The notes below the pieces were generated by a model that worked only from the letters and a program-made list of their open reading frames with translations, was not told where the DNA came from and did not search any database. From Mesorhizobium sp. WSM4311 (GTDB lineage: Bacteria; Pseudomonadota; Alphaproteobacteria; Rhizobiales; Rhizobiaceae), in NCBI RefSeq assembly GCF_002295115.1, contig NZ_NSFV01000008.1, positions 62,001 through 126,000 of the forward strand: a stretch of 64,000 bases of DNA, in the 5' to 3' direction. Position numbers and translations under genes: made by a program. Shown here piece by piece: positions 1-9,330 of this stretch (the stretch's first letter is position 1; each line of letters starts with the position of its first letter).

Positions 1-355
1 AGTCGAAATCGTCCTTCTGCGCCTTTGTCGGCAGTTCACCGTAGAGCAGGAGGTAGCAGACTTCGAGGAAGTCACCGTGTTCGGCCAGCTGGTCGATCGG
101 ATAGCCGCGGTGCAGGAGAATACCGGCATCGCCGTCGATGAAGGTGATCTCGGACTCACAACTTGCCGTCGAAGTGAAGCCGGGGTCGTAGGTGAAGGCG
201 CCGGTCGTGCTGTAGAGCGAGGCGATGTCGATGACGTCGGGTCCGACGGAGCCGCTTCGCACCTTGAATTCATGGGTCTTGCCGGCGAATTGAAGCGTTG
301 CGATAGCCTCTTGGTTCGCGCCGCCCACATCCAGTTTTTTCGCAGCTTCGGTCAT
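1..355 (-). CDS. gltA: Citrate synthase, N-terminal part (cut by window edge)
   Basis: First enzyme of the TCA cycle, condensing acetyl-CoA and oxaloacetate in the cytoplasm. Only the first ~118 residues are present. The reverse strand starts at an ATG at 355 and reads MTEAAKKLDVGG, then a beta-rich N-terminal domain and the typical type-II citrate synthase segments YDPGFTSTASCES, GILLHRGYPI and YLLLYGELP. Hexameric proteobacterial citrate synthases carry these blocks in the same order. AAGGAG-like bases (complement of ctcctt at 362-367) sit 6 bases upstream and support this start. gltX lies upstream on the same strand after a 183-base gap that probably carries the gltA promoter. Confidence 0.93.
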   Translation of the reverse strand, partial: MTEAAKKLDVGGANQEAIATLQFAGKTHEFKVRSGSVGPDVIDIASLYSTTGAFTYDPGFTSTASCESEITFIDGDAGILLHRGYPIDQLAEHGDFLEVCYLLLYGELPTKAQKDDFD

Positions 356-538
356 TGCAAACTCCTTGTTGTTTCCTCATGCCGGCAAAGGCAAATTCTG
401 CAGAGCGACACGTCGAAATCACCGCAATGCGCGTATTCGCCACCGCATTTTAGGAGGTGCGTGCCAGATTGGGCCAAGGCCTAATGTTGCACTGCGAAAC
501 GCCCCTTTCAATGCCAATCTTCTTGGGCCAGTTCGCTC

Positions 539-1963
539 CTAATCGATTTGATCCGCTATGCGCGCCAGGCTTTCCTCGCGCCCAAGCACGGCAAGCACGT
601 CGAACACGCCGGGCGAGGTGCTTTTGCCGGTCAGCGCGGCCCGCAACGGTTGGGCCACGGCGCCAAGCTTGTGGCCACCGGCCAGCGCATAGTCGCGGAT
701 CGCGGCTTCCGCCGCGGCCGCCGTCCAGTCGCTCGACAGCCCATTCAAAGCTTCGTGAGCGCCGCGCAGGATTTTGCGGGCACCGTCATTGAGCAGGAGG
801 GCCGCCTTCTCGTCGACCGGCAGCGGGCGCGTAGCGAACAGATAGGCCGCGCCATCGACGAGTTCGACCAGCGTCTTGGCGCGCTCCTTCAGGCCCGGAA
901 GCGCCGCCAGCAACTGCGCCTTGTTGTGTTCGTTGAGGCGCGCGGCCATCGCCGGGCCGCCCTCGAGATAGGGCAGGGTGGCGATGAAGATGTCCAACAG
1001 CTCCGCGTCGGCCATGCGCCGCATATGCGCGCCGTTGATGGCTTCCAGCTTGGCGAAATCGAAGCGGGCAGCGCCCTTGTTGACGTCGCCGATATCGAAC
1101 CAGGAGATCATGTCCTTGATCGACATGATCTCGTCATCGCCATGACTCCAGCCCAGTCGCGCCAGATAGTTGAGCAGTGCCTCCGGCAGGTAGCCCATGG
1201 CCCGATAGGCTTCGACGCCGAGCGCGCCATGGCGCTTCGACAGCTTGGCGCCATCGGCGCCATGGATCAGCGGGATGTGCGACATAGACGGCACGTCCCA
1301 GCCCATGGCGTTGTAGATCACGGTCTGGCGGGCGGCATTGGTCAGGTGGTCGTCGCCGCGGATGATGTGCGTGACACCCATGTCATGATCGTCGACGACG
1401 ACGGCATGCATATAGGTCGGGTTGCCGTCCGAACGCAGGATGATGAAGTCGTCGAGATCCTTGTTGGGGAAGCGCACCTCGCCCTGGACGCGGTCATGGA
1501 CGATCGTCTCGCCTTCGGTCGGCGCCTTGATGCGGATGGCGCCCTTGACGCCCGCAGGCGCCTCCGAGGGGCTGCGGTCGCGCCACTGGCCGTTGTAGCG
1601 CGGCGGCAGGCCCTTGGCCCGTGCTGCCTCGCGCATGGCTTCGAGCTCGGCCGGCGTTTCGTAGCTGTAATAGGCCTTGCCCATGCGAACGAGTTCTTCG
1701 GCGACCTCGCGGTGGCGCGGCGCGCGCTCGAATTGCGAGACCGCGTCGCCGTCCCAGGTCAAGCCGAGCCAGGTGAGGCCGTCGAGGATGGCGGCCGTCG
1801 CGGCGGCGGTCGAACGCTCGCGATCGGTGTCCTCGATGCGCAGCAGCATCGTGCCGCCGGTGTGTTTGGCATAGAGCCAGTTGAACAGCGCCGTGCGCGC
1901 GCCGCCGATGTGCAGATAGCCGGTGGGCGAGGGGGCAAAACGGGTGACGACCTTGTCGGACAT
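539..1963 (-). CDS. gltX: Glutamate--tRNA ligase
   Basis: Class I aminoacyl-tRNA synthetase that charges tRNA-Glu with glutamate in the cytoplasm; 474 residues, normal for the bacterial enzyme. The HIGH-type ATP motif appears near the N terminus as PTGYLHIGGARTALFNWLYA, and the KMSKS-type motif as GAKLSKRHGA near residue 245. The helical anticodon-binding domain fills the C-terminal third. The ATG at 1963 (MSDKVVTRFAPSPTG) is preferred over an in-frame ATG 24 codons upstream because family members begin here and the upstream residues are low-complexity. It lies between gltA and the divergent comEC. Many alphaproteobacteria carry two gltX paralogues, so gltX1 versus gltX2 is not resolved here. 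Confidence 0.95.
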   Translation of the reverse strand: MSDKVVTRFAPSPTGYLHIGGARTALFNWLYAKHTGGTMLLRIEDTDRERSTAAATAAILDGLTWLGLTWDGDAVSQFERAPRHREVAEELVRMGKAYYSYETPAELEAMREAARAKGLPPRYNGQWRDRSPSEAPAGVKGAIRIKAPTEGETIVHDRVQGEVRFPNKDLDDFIILRSDGNPTYMHAVVVDDHDMGVTHIIRGDDHLTNAARQTVIYNAMGWDVPSMSHIPLIHGADGAKLSKRHGALGVEAYRAMGYLPEALLNYLARLGWSHGDDEIMSIKDMISWFDIGDVNKGAARFDFAKLEAINGAHMRRMADAELLDIFIATLPYLEGGPAMAARLNEHNKAQLLAALPGLKERAKTLVELVDGAAYLFATRPLPVDEKAALLLNDGARKILRGAHEALNGLSSDWTAAAAEAAIRDYALAGGHKLGAVAQPLRAALTGKSTSPGVFDVLAVLGREESLARIADQID

Positions 1964-2065
1964 GAAACTCTCGGAAACCATCTGAAGCGGGGTGCGGCTG
2001 CGCGGACTTTCGCGCGTCGCGCGTTCATGTAGCATAGGGCGTCAGCGGTGCAAGGGGCAGACCCG

Positions 2066-4522
2066 ATGGCTGGACGAGGCCGGGGCTCGGAACAGGGCGA
2101 GGACGCTGGTGTTGGCGTCAGCGAACGGTCCCTGTTTGCGATTCCGCCGCCAGTCTCGCAGCCGCTATCGCCTCTGGTGCCGGGCTCCGATCGTCAACCG
2201 CCGCAGGCGGATATGCCGGCGACACTTCCGCCGCCTGCTTCAGGCCGGATTGTGCGTGTCCGGCGGCGACTCGCCCGGGTTTCCTGGCCTCGCCTGCGCC
2301 ATGGTGCGGCGACGGCAGCGGAGCTCGAGCTTGACCGGGGCATCGCCTTCCTGCTGGTGCCGGTTTGTCTGGCCGCTGGAGCGATCGGCTATTATTCGCT
2401 CGCGGCGGAGCCTGATTTTGCAAAGCCTGTCGCGGTCGTCGTGCTGATGGCGGTCTGTGCGCTTGTTTCGCGCTCCTGGCCGAAAACCCATCTGGGCTTC
2501 ATGGCGGCATTGTTGTGCGCGCTTGGCCTGCTTGTCGCCAAGGTCGAGACATGGCGGGCGGGTACCCAGATGCTGGGTTCGGAAATCTCGACGCAAGTGA
2601 CCGGCCGCGTCGTTTCGCTCGACCGGATGGAGACCGGCCGCATCCGGCTGACCATCGACGTGACGTCGACCGCACGGCCGAAACTGCGTTATGCGCCGGA
2701 AAGGGTCAGGCTTTCGGCGCGAGATATCCCGGCGGAAATGACCGCCGGCTCCATGGTCACCGGCTACGCTAAACTGTTGCCGCCGACCGGCCCGGTGCGG
2801 CCGGACAGCTACGATTTCTCCTTCGACAGCTATTTCGCCGGTATTGGCGGCAGCGGCTTCTTTCTCGGCAATCCAAAGCTTGTCTCAGCCACGGACGACG
2901 AGGTGCCGCTCACGGCCCGCCTTTTCTCGGGGATAGAAAATGCTCGTGAAGCCATTGCCGACCACATCAGGGCCAGGGTTGGCGGTGCCGAGGGTGAGAT
3001 CGCGGCGGCGCTGATCGTCGGTGTGCGGGCCGGCATTCCCGATGAAATCAACGAGGCGATGCGGCGCACCGGCATCTATCACATCATCTCCATTTCCGGG
3101 CTGCATATGGCGCTGGTCGCCGGCACCATCATGGGGCTGCTGCGCGGTGCCTTCGCGCTGTTTCCGGACTTTTCCGCGCGTCGGCCGGTGAAGAAATATG
3201 CGGCCGCCGCCGCCCTGTTCTCGATCGCCGCCTATCTCGTCATTTCCGGTGTCGTCGTTGCCGCCGAACGCAGCTTCATCATGCTGGCGGTGATGCTTGT
3301 TGCCGTCCTGTTCGATCGCGCGGCACTGACCATGCGCAACCTCGCCATCTCGGCGATCGCCGTCATTGTGGTGTCGCCGCATGAGGTTGTCGGCCCAAGC
3401 TTCCAGATGTCGTTCGCCGCGACCGCCGCGCTGGTCGGCGCCTATGCCGGCTGGGCGGATCACCATGCGGGAAAGGCAAGACCGCCACCGCCAAAGCGAA
3501 CTCTGCCGGGTTTTCTCACGCGAAAATTCCTGCTGGCGACGGGCGGGCTGGCGATGACCTCCATCATCGCCGGCTGCGCCACGGCGCTGTTTGCCATCTG
3601 GCATTTCCAGCGTGTGTCGCCGCTCAGCCTGTTCGCCAATCTGGCCGTCATGCCGATCGTGTCACTGATTGTCATGCCTTTCGCTGTTCTCAGTTCTCTT
3701 GCGATGCCCTTTGGTGCCGACGGCCCCTTCCTTTACGTGATGGGCAAGGGCCTGACCGCAATGATCGCCATATCGGCGTGGATATCGGAACGCTCCCCGG
3801 TCGATGCGGTCGGGCTGATTTCGCAGCGATCCGTGCTGCTGGTGACCATCGCCCTGGTCATCGCGACGATGGCGACGACCTGGCTGCGGCTCGCGGCAGT
3901 GCCATTCGCGCTTGCCGGCCTGCTGACAGTATCGGATACGCGCACCCCGGATGTGCTGATTTCCGAGGATGCGCGGTTGGTGGCGCTGCCGATCGGCGGT
4001 GGAGAACTCGCGGTCAGCCGGGCTCGCCCGAACGAGTTCACCGTCGACAATTGGAAACGCGCGCTGGTGTCCGAAACCATCGTCGTGCCGGAGATGTTCG
4101 ACAGGGCGGACGGGCAATTCGACATTGCCGATGCCGTCAATCTGCCGCCGGGAGCACCGTTCTACTGCACGGATGGCGTCTGTCTTGCACGGCACCCGTC
4201 GGGTGCGATCATCGCGCATGTCGAAGACCGCAAGGATACCTGGAAAGCCTGCGGTTTCGCCGACCTGATCGTCGTCAATGACGCGACGGGCTATGATGCC
4301 TGCCACAATCCGCTGGTTCTTGTCGTCACCAAACGGCAACTTGCCCGCAAAGGCAGTGCCGCCGTGTTCTTCGACCGCCAATCGGCAACTGGCCCGCCAA
4401 CCGTCAGCTTCGCGGTGGACGGGCCGTATCGGCCTTGGCACGAGCAGCGAAAATTTTCGCGTGAGGCGAGGGGGCTGGCGCCCTATCAAAAACCCGAAAA
4501 GACGGCCGCTCCTGCTCAGTAA
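2066..4522 (+). CDS. comEC: ComEC/Rec2-family inner-membrane protein
   Basis: Homologue of the channel that passes single-stranded DNA across the inner membrane during natural transformation; 818 residues. After a ~75-residue cytoplasmic lead and two early hydrophobic segments comes the periplasmic OB-type region. The competence-domain signature follows as ISISGLHMALVAG, then many transmembrane helices. The C-terminal region lacks a clear HxHxDH metallo-beta-lactamase motif, so it is the ComEC form with a shortened or degenerate C-terminal domain often seen in Rhizobiales. The ATG at 2066 is chosen over a GTG at 2048 because AAGGGG lies just ahead of it. Its stop overlaps the convergent lexA stop by 7 bases. 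Whether the organism is transformable cannot be told from this gene alone. Confidence 0.9.
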   Translation: MAGRGRGSEQGEDAGVGVSERSLFAIPPPVSQPLSPLVPGSDRQPPQADMPATLPPPASGRIVRVRRRLARVSWPRLRHGAATAAELELDRGIAFLLVPVCLAAGAIGYYSLAAEPDFAKPVAVVVLMAVCALVSRSWPKTHLGFMAALLCALGLLVAKVETWRAGTQMLGSEISTQVTGRVVSLDRMETGRIRLTIDVTSTARPKLRYAPERVRLSARDIPAEMTAGSMVTGYAKLLPPTGPVRPDSYDFSFDSYFAGIGGSGFFLGNPKLVSATDDEVPLTARLFSGIENAREAIADHIRARVGGAEGEIAAALIVGVRAGIPDEINEAMRRTGIYHIISISGLHMALVAGTIMGLLRGAFALFPDFSARRPVKKYAAAAALFSIAAYLVISGVVVAAERSFIMLAVMLVAVLFDRAALTMRNLAISAIAVIVVSPHEVVGPSFQMSFAATAALVGAYAGWADHHAGKARPPPPKRTLPGFLTRKFLLATGGLAMTSIIAGCATALFAIWHFQRVSPLSLFANLAVMPIVSLIVMPFAVLSSLAMPFGADGPFLYVMGKGLTAMIAISAWISERSPVDAVGLISQRSVLLVTIALVIATMATTWLRLAAVPFALAGLLTVSDTRTPDVLISEDARLVALPIGGGELAVSRARPNEFTVDNWKRALVSETIVVPEMFDRADGQFDIADAVNLPPGAPFYCTDGVCLARHPSGAIIAHVEDRKDTWKACGFADLIVVNDATGYDACHNPLVLVVTKRQLARKGSAAVFFDRQSATGPPTVSFAVDGPYRPWHEQRKFSREARGLAPYQKPEKTAAPAQ

Positions 4523-5253
4523 CGCCGGATCAGCCCGACAAGCTTGCCCTGCACCTTGACCCTGTCTGGCCCGAAAATGCGCGTCTCGTAGGCCGGGTTG
4601 GCGGCTTCAAGGGCGATCGAGGCGCCCTTGCGGCGGAACCGTTTCAGGGTTGCTTCCTCCTCGTCGACCAGCGCCACGACGATCTCGCCCGGGCTCGCCG
4701 TGTCGGCGTTGCGGATGATGACCGTGTCGCCGTCGAAGATGCCGGCGTCGATCATCGAGTCGCCCTTGACCTCCAGCGCATAGTGCTCGCCACCCATGAT
4801 CATGTCCGGCGGCACCGAGATCGAATGCGTCTGGTGCTGGATGGCATCGATCGGCACACCGGCGGCGATGCGGCCCATCACTGGGATCGACACGGCGGAA
4901 ACCGCATCGTCATCATTGCCGGCCGCAGGCAAACGCGACTGCGCCGGCTTGATCTGGCGGCCAAGACCGCCCTGGCCGAGGCTGCCCTGGATGACGCTTG
5001 GCGAGAATTTCTTTGCCGCGTTAAGGCCGGGCGCGATCGAATCCGGCAGCCGCAGCACTTCCAGTGCCCGCGCCCGGTTGGGCAGCCGGCGGATGAAGCC
5101 GCGTTCCTCCAGTGCCGTGATCAGGCGATGGATGCCCGACTTGGAGGCGAGATCGAGCGCTTCCTTCATTTCGTCGAAGGACGGCGGAATGCCGCTTTCC
5201 TTGAGCCGTTCATGAATGAACATCAGCAGTTCATGTTGCTTGCGTGTCAGCAT
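4516..5253 (-). CDS. lexA: LexA repressor (SOS regulator, autopeptidase)
   Basis: Represses DNA-damage genes and is inactivated by RecA-stimulated self-cleavage. The 245-residue product has an N-terminal winged helix (residues 1-65, MLTRKQHELLMFIHERL) and a C-terminal S24 peptidase domain. The cleavage site is Ala131-Gly132 in RIAAGVP, the nucleophile is Ser166 in KGDSMID and the general base is Lys204 in EEATLKRF. All catalytic residues are intact. A longer frame (to 5316) is rejected because the first 21 residues are untypical and overlap the operator. A GTTC-N7-GTTC box 73 bases upstream indicates autoregulation. It is convergent with comEC. Confidence 0.97.
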   Translation of the reverse strand: MLTRKQHELLMFIHERLKESGIPPSFDEMKEALDLASKSGIHRLITALEERGFIRRLPNRARALEVLRLPDSIAPGLNAAKKFSPSVIQGSLGQGGLGRQIKPAQSRLPAAGNDDDAVSAVSIPVMGRIAAGVPIDAIQHQTHSISVPPDMIMGGEHYALEVKGDSMIDAGIFDGDTVIIRNADTASPGEIVVALVDEEEATLKRFRRKGASIALEAANPAYETRIFGPDRVKVQGKLVGLIRRY

Positions 5254-5325
5254 GGCGGCCCCCCGAGGCGTTGAACGACGGATTTGAATCAGAATCGAAA
5301 AACAAACCCAGAACAAACACTATCT

Positions 5326-5340
5326 GTTCCAGTTGTGTTC
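5326..5340. promoter_or_regulatory. LexA operator upstream of lexA
   Basis: The + strand reads GTTC, seven bases, GTTC (GTTCCAGTTGTGTTC). This is the direct-repeat SOS box known from alphaproteobacteria. It lies 73-87 bases upstream of the lexA start codon, where autoregulation is expected. A GAAC at 5311 sits nearby but at a spacing that does not fit the motif. Confidence 0.85.
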
Positions 5341-5629
5341 CGCAACTGTTTAAAGTTTAATGAATTTGTTAACGCGTCTGAAATTTTTTGACCGGGGCAG
5401 AGGGTCGCGATCAATGATTTCCCTGCCGGTACGCGCATTGAAATCGTTTCGGTTAATGGCCTGTGGCCTAGCCCTGAATGCGGTTTGGCATCAGGTGTTT
5501 GGGAGGCGTCTGCGGGGCGGATTTGAGCGGCGTATCGATCCATTCCGGCAGAACGAAACGAAACCAAAACGCCAACGATCGTGAGTTCAGGGTCGGCACG
5601 GCCACGTGGATCCGGACGCGGCGGAAGCA
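5341..5629. other. Intergenic region between lexA and the GntR gene
   Basis: Together with 5254-5340 this makes a ~376-base stretch without a convincing gene. Apart from the LexA box and presumably the lexA promoter I see no RNA gene, strong hairpin or conserved reading frame. Short open frames here have no recognisable family features. Confidence 0.6.
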
Positions 5630-6403
5630 TCATCCGGAAACCGCTTTCAGGCTGCCGGCGCGCGCGGTGTAAGTGTTGGCGCCGTTGTCTTCGCTGTGGA
5701 CATAGACATGCAGCGTGTAGCCGATATGCGCCGTCATCAGCGCCTTTGCCCGCTCTACATCCCGATCGAGCGCCGCTTCCATGATCGCGGTGTGATGCTC
5801 GATGGCGATCGCCTCGCGCAGCGCGTCCATTGCCTCGCCGTAGCCGTCCTTCAGGCCGGCCGCCGCCCGCAAAGTCGGCGCCAGGCCGAGAAACCGATGA
5901 TGCCGACGCAGCTGATCGGCGATCGTCGAGCGGAAGCGCAACAGCCAGTTTGACGTCGCCGCGCTCAGCAGCGCCGCATGGAAGGCCTCGTGGCTCTCGT
6001 CCCATTTGTCGACGGCCGCATCGGAAGGGTCATCGACCGCGGTCTTGCAGCGGGAGAGCCGGTAATGAGCGGTGACGACCGCATCCTCCCATTCCCTGCC
6101 GCCGTTCGCGATCGATTCCAGGAACAGCGGCATTTCGACAACCATCCTTGCGCGCGCCAGGTCCTCGAGCTCGGCGCGCGACACGGGAGCGACGGCAAAG
6201 CCGCGATTGCTGATGGCAGTGACCAGGCGTTCGGCTTCAAGTCGAGACAAGGCTTCACGCAGCGGCGTCCAGCCGACGCCGTATGTGCCGCGCAGCGCGC
6301 TCAGCTTGAGCGGCGCCCCCGGCATGAGGCGGGTGGTCAGGATATCGCGCCGCAGCAGCTGATAGGCCGCCTCGGTCTTCGTGGAATTGTTCTGATCCTG
6401 CAT
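5630..6403 (-). CDS. GntR-family transcriptional regulator (FadR/FCD type)
   Basis: Predicted ligand-responsive DNA-binding regulator of 257 residues. An N-terminal GntR winged helix (TEAAYQLLRRDILTTRLMPG then LREALSRLEAERLV) is followed by an all-helical FCD domain. That domain has the metal/ligand-type histidines in DESHEAFHAALL, RRHHRFLG and EHHTAIMEAAL. It is divergent from the ABC importer and kynurenine genes, so it most likely controls them, perhaps responding to tryptophan, kynurenine or anthranilate (inference). The ATG at 6403 is used; a TTG at 6457 would extend the protein into the AT-rich putative operator. No strong ribosome binding site is visible, so the start is tentative. Confidence 0.85.
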   Translation of the reverse strand: MQDQNNSTKTEAAYQLLRRDILTTRLMPGAPLKLSALRGTYGVGWTPLREALSRLEAERLVTAISNRGFAVAPVSRAELEDLARARMVVEMPLFLESIANGGREWEDAVVTAHYRLSRCKTAVDDPSDAAVDKWDESHEAFHAALLSAATSNWLLRFRSTIADQLRRHHRFLGLAPTLRAAAGLKDGYGEAMDALREAIAIEHHTAIMEAALDRDVERAKALMTAHIGYTLHVYVHSEDNGANTYTARAGSLKAVSG

Positions 6404-6429
6404 CGCGGTCGGTCCATCATCAGCCTGAA

Positions 6430-6470
6430 AATTATATATGAAGGGGAAGTATGGCAAGAATTATATATAA
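6430..6470. promoter_or_regulatory. AT-rich repeat and palindrome, putative GntR operator
   Basis: AATTATATAT occurs at 6430-6439 and again at 6459-6468. The second copy lies in the perfect palindrome TTATATATAA (6461-6470). The block is strikingly AT-rich within GC-rich DNA and sits between the divergent GntR gene and the ABC importer. The 29-base spacing is close to three helical turns. Function as operator or promoter is inferred from position. Confidence 0.5.
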
Positions 6471-6554
6471 TGTTTGACACGCGGCGAGGGACTGACCATG
6501 ATCGCCGCAGTTGCCGTCCTTGAGAGCGGCGCTGATCAAATCTGGGAGGAAATG

Positions 6555-7541
6555 ATGTTGAAGTCGAAATCCGCTTGGCTGTCGGGATTGGCCCTGGCAG
6601 GCGCGTTGATGGTCAGCGCCGGCAGCGCCGCAGCCGATCAGATACGCATCGGCATCGCCAATTTCGGCGAGCATCCGCAGCTCAATGCCGCCATAGCGGG
6701 CTTCAAGAAGGCACTGACGGACAAAGGCTTTGTCGAGGGCAAGGACGTCGTCTACACCGAAAGCCACACCAATTTCGATGCATCTCTGGTGCCGCAGATG
6801 ATCGCCAAGCTGCAGGCGGAGCAGCCCAAGCTGATCTATACCATCACCACGCCGGTCTCGCAGATCGCCAAGAAGGCGCTCGCCGGTTCCGGGATTCCGA
6901 TCGTCTTTGCCGCGGTCACCGATCCGGTGGCGGCCAAGCTGGTGCCGTCGTGGGACGCCGGAGACGAAGGCATGACCGGCGCCAGCGATCTGCAGGATGT
7001 CGCCGCGGTAATGGCCTTCACCAAGAAGCTGCTGCCGAACGCCAAGCGCTTCGGCGTGCCCTACAATCCGGGCGAGGCCAATGACGTTGCCCTGATCGAA
7101 AAGATCAAGGCGGCGGCACCCGCCGCCGGCTTTGAAGTCGTCGAAGTCGGCATCGACAACGTCAATGACATCCAGCAACGCATCGCTTCGCTCGCAGGCA
7201 AGGCCGACGTGATCTACGGTCCGGCCTCGAACCTGATCCAGCCGGCGATCGCCGCCGTCTCTGCAGCCGCACGCCAGGCGGGAATCCCGGTCGTCAACTC
7301 CGATGACAGCGCGGTCCGCAACGGTACCGTGCCGGCAAGCTTCGCGGTCAATTACACGCAGGTCGGCATGAACGCCGGCAACATCGCGGCCGAGATCCTC
7401 AAGGGCAAGGATCCCAAGACGATCGCGCCGTCGCGCCCGGCCTATAAGGACCATATGGCAACGATTTCCCGCAAGGCGATGGCCGCGTTCGGCATCGAGA
7501 TACCGGCCTCGATGGCCGATTGCGGCTGCATCGTCGACTGA
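6555..7541 (+). CDS. ABC transporter substrate-binding protein (TrpX-like family)
   Basis: Periplasmic solute receptor of 328 residues. It starts with a Sec signal peptide (MLKSKSAWLSGLALAGALM, cleaved after AAA near residue 28), then IRIGIANFGEHPQLNAA. The fold belongs to the ABC_sub_bind family (PF04392), which includes TrpX-like receptors for tryptophan and related aromatic compounds. GGAGGA at 6545-6550 places the start at the second of two adjacent ATGs. The ATPase and permease genes follow directly, and all three precede kynU. The context points to import of tryptophan, kynurenine or a similar compound, but the substrate is inferred. Confidence 0.85.
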   Translation: MLKSKSAWLSGLALAGALMVSAGSAAADQIRIGIANFGEHPQLNAAIAGFKKALTDKGFVEGKDVVYTESHTNFDASLVPQMIAKLQAEQPKLIYTITTPVSQIAKKALAGSGIPIVFAAVTDPVAAKLVPSWDAGDEGMTGASDLQDVAAVMAFTKKLLPNAKRFGVPYNPGEANDVALIEKIKAAAPAAGFEVVEVGIDNVNDIQQRIASLAGKADVIYGPASNLIQPAIAAVSAAARQAGIPVVNSDDSAVRNGTVPASFAVNYTQVGMNAGNIAAEILKGKDPKTIAPSRPAYKDHMATISRKAMAAFGIEIPASMADCGCIVD

Positions 7542-7599
7542 TATCGGGCTGGACGGGCGACGGCGCCGTCGCCGTCGCCCATCAGGCCAGGGAGGAACG

Positions 7600-8379
7600 A
7601 TGCTCGATATCCGATCCGCGCGCAAAGTATTCTACAAGGGGCAGGCCGACGAGAAGGTCGCGCTGGACGGCCTCAGCCTGTCATTGGCCACCGGCGATTT
7701 CGGCATCGTCATCGGCTCCAACGGGGCCGGCAAGAGCAGCATGCTCAACGCCATTTCCGGAGCTCTTGTCCTGGATTCCGGCAAGATCCTGATCAACGGC
7801 GCGGACGTGACGGCCATGCCGGTGCACAAGCGCGCCACGCGATTGGCGCGCGTCTTCCAGGATCCGATGCGCGGCACCGCCGCCAGCATGACCGTGGCGG
7901 AGAACATGCTGCTGGCCGATCTGCGCAGCCGAAAACGCACGCTGCGACAAGGGCTGAACGCCGCGAGGCTCGCGTCCTACAAGGAGCGCCTGTCGATATT
8001 GGGCCTCGGCCTTGAAAATCGTCTCGACACCCGTGTCGACCTACTCTCGGGCGGGCAGCGTCAGTCGCTGTCGCTGATCATGGCTGTCGGCGGATCGCCG
8101 GCCCTGCTGCTGCTCGACGAGCATACCGCGGCACTCGACCCGCGCACTGCCGAGATCGTCATGCAGGCGACGGTGCGCGCCGTCAACGCGCTGAAACTGA
8201 CCACGCTGATGGTTACCCACAACATGCAGCACGCCGTCGACTATGGCAGCCGGGTGATCATGCTCGATGCGGGCCGGGTCCTGCTGGAGGTCACTGGCGA
8301 GGAGAAGGCCAGGGTCACGGTTATCGATCTGATCGGCCATTTTTCCATCAAGACCGACCGCATGTTGCTGGCGAGCTGA
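7600..8379 (+). CDS. ABC transporter ATP-binding protein
   Basis: Cytoplasmic ATPase of the importer, 259 residues. Visible motifs are Walker A GSNGAGKSS, Q-loop FQDPMRG, signature LSGGQRQ, Walker B ALLLLDEH and H-loop VTHNM. This arrangement matches the TrpY/LivF-like ATPases that pair with PF04392 receptors. GGAGG at 7591-7595 marks the ATG. It follows the receptor gene by 58 bases and precedes the permease by 5 bases, so the three genes are one operon. Confidence 0.93.
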   Translation: MLDIRSARKVFYKGQADEKVALDGLSLSLATGDFGIVIGSNGAGKSSMLNAISGALVLDSGKILINGADVTAMPVHKRATRLARVFQDPMRGTAASMTVAENMLLADLRSRKRTLRQGLNAARLASYKERLSILGLGLENRLDTRVDLLSGGQRQSLSLIMAVGGSPALLLLDEHTAALDPRTAEIVMQATVRAVNALKLTTLMVTHNMQHAVDYGSRVIMLDAGRVLLEVTGEEKARVTVIDLIGHFSIKTDRMLLAS

Positions 8380-8384
8380 TCACC

Positions 8385-9308
8385 ATGGGCTTTATTCAGG
8401 ACGTTCTCACCAGCTTTGTCGCGATCATGCCGGTGACCCTGGCGCAGAGCCTGATCCTGGCCTTTGTCGTGCTCGGCATCATGATCCCGTTCCGCATGCT
8501 GAATTTTCCCGATCTGACCAGCGAAGGCGCCTTTCCGCTGGGCGGCTGCGTCTGCGGCGTGCTTCTTGCCGCCGGCGTATCGCCGCTGACCTGCATCGTC
8601 GTCGCATTCGCGGCGGGCTTCGCGGCGGGCTGCTGCACCGCCTTCATCCATCTGCGCTTCCGCATCCACACGCTGCTGGCGGGCATCCTGATGATGACGA
8701 TGCTTTACAGCATCAACCTGCGCATCATGGGCAAGTCCAACCTCTCGGTTTTCGGCTCGCCGACCGTGTTCGACTGGGTGCCGTTCGCACGGCCGGGTTT
8801 TCCGGCCAGCAAGATCGTTGTCGCCGGCCTTCTCGCGCTCATCGTCTTCGCGGCGCTCTACATGTTCTTCAGGACCGAGAAGGGGACTGCCGTGCGCGCC
8901 GTCGGCGCCAATCCCGACATGGCCGAGGCGCAAGGCATCAATGTCTGGGCGGCGACCATCGGCGGTGTCGGGCTGGCGAGCGCGTTTTCGGCGTCGAGCG
9001 GCGCACTGATGGTGCAGTCGCAGGGATTTGCCGACGTCAATATGGGGCTGGGTATCCTCATCAACGGCCTGGCCGCGCTGATGATCGGCGAGGCGGTCGT
9101 CGGCAAGCAGACGGTCTGGCGCCAGCTGCTGGCGCCCTTTGCCGGCGCGATCATCTATTACCAGCTGGTGTCGTTCTGCCTCGCCGCCGGCATGCCGCCT
9201 CCCGACCTGAAGCTTGCCACGGGCCTGTTCGTGCTCGCCATGCTTGCCCTGCCGAGCCTCAAGCGCGGCCGGGGATCCGCGCCGGCCCGCGAAGCCATCC
9301 GTGAATAA
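8385..9308 (+). CDS. ABC transporter permease
   Basis: Inner-membrane channel subunit of 307 residues with about eight hydrophobic segments. It belongs to the branched-chain-amino-acid-type permease superfamily (BPD_transp_2, TrpZ-like). A signature segment reads GTAVRAVGANPDMAEAQGI, the cytoplasmic loop that docks to the ATPase. The order receptor-ATPase-permease followed at once by kynU suggests co-transcription with kynurenine breakdown. Confidence 0.88.
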   Translation: MGFIQDVLTSFVAIMPVTLAQSLILAFVVLGIMIPFRMLNFPDLTSEGAFPLGGCVCGVLLAAGVSPLTCIVVAFAAGFAAGCCTAFIHLRFRIHTLLAGILMMTMLYSINLRIMGKSNLSVFGSPTVFDWVPFARPGFPASKIVVAGLLALIVFAALYMFFRTEKGTAVRAVGANPDMAEAQGINVWAATIGGVGLASAFSASSGALMVQSQGFADVNMGLGILINGLAALMIGEAVVGKQTVWRQLLAPFAGAIIYYQLVSFCLAAGMPPPDLKLATGLFVLAMLALPSLKRGRGSAPAREAIRE

Positions 9309-9330
9309 TCAGGACCTAAACAACCAGGGA

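Noticed and set aside
548..2032. Long + strand open frame opposite gltX
   Set aside because: Antisense shadow of gltX caused by high GC; no recognisable family.
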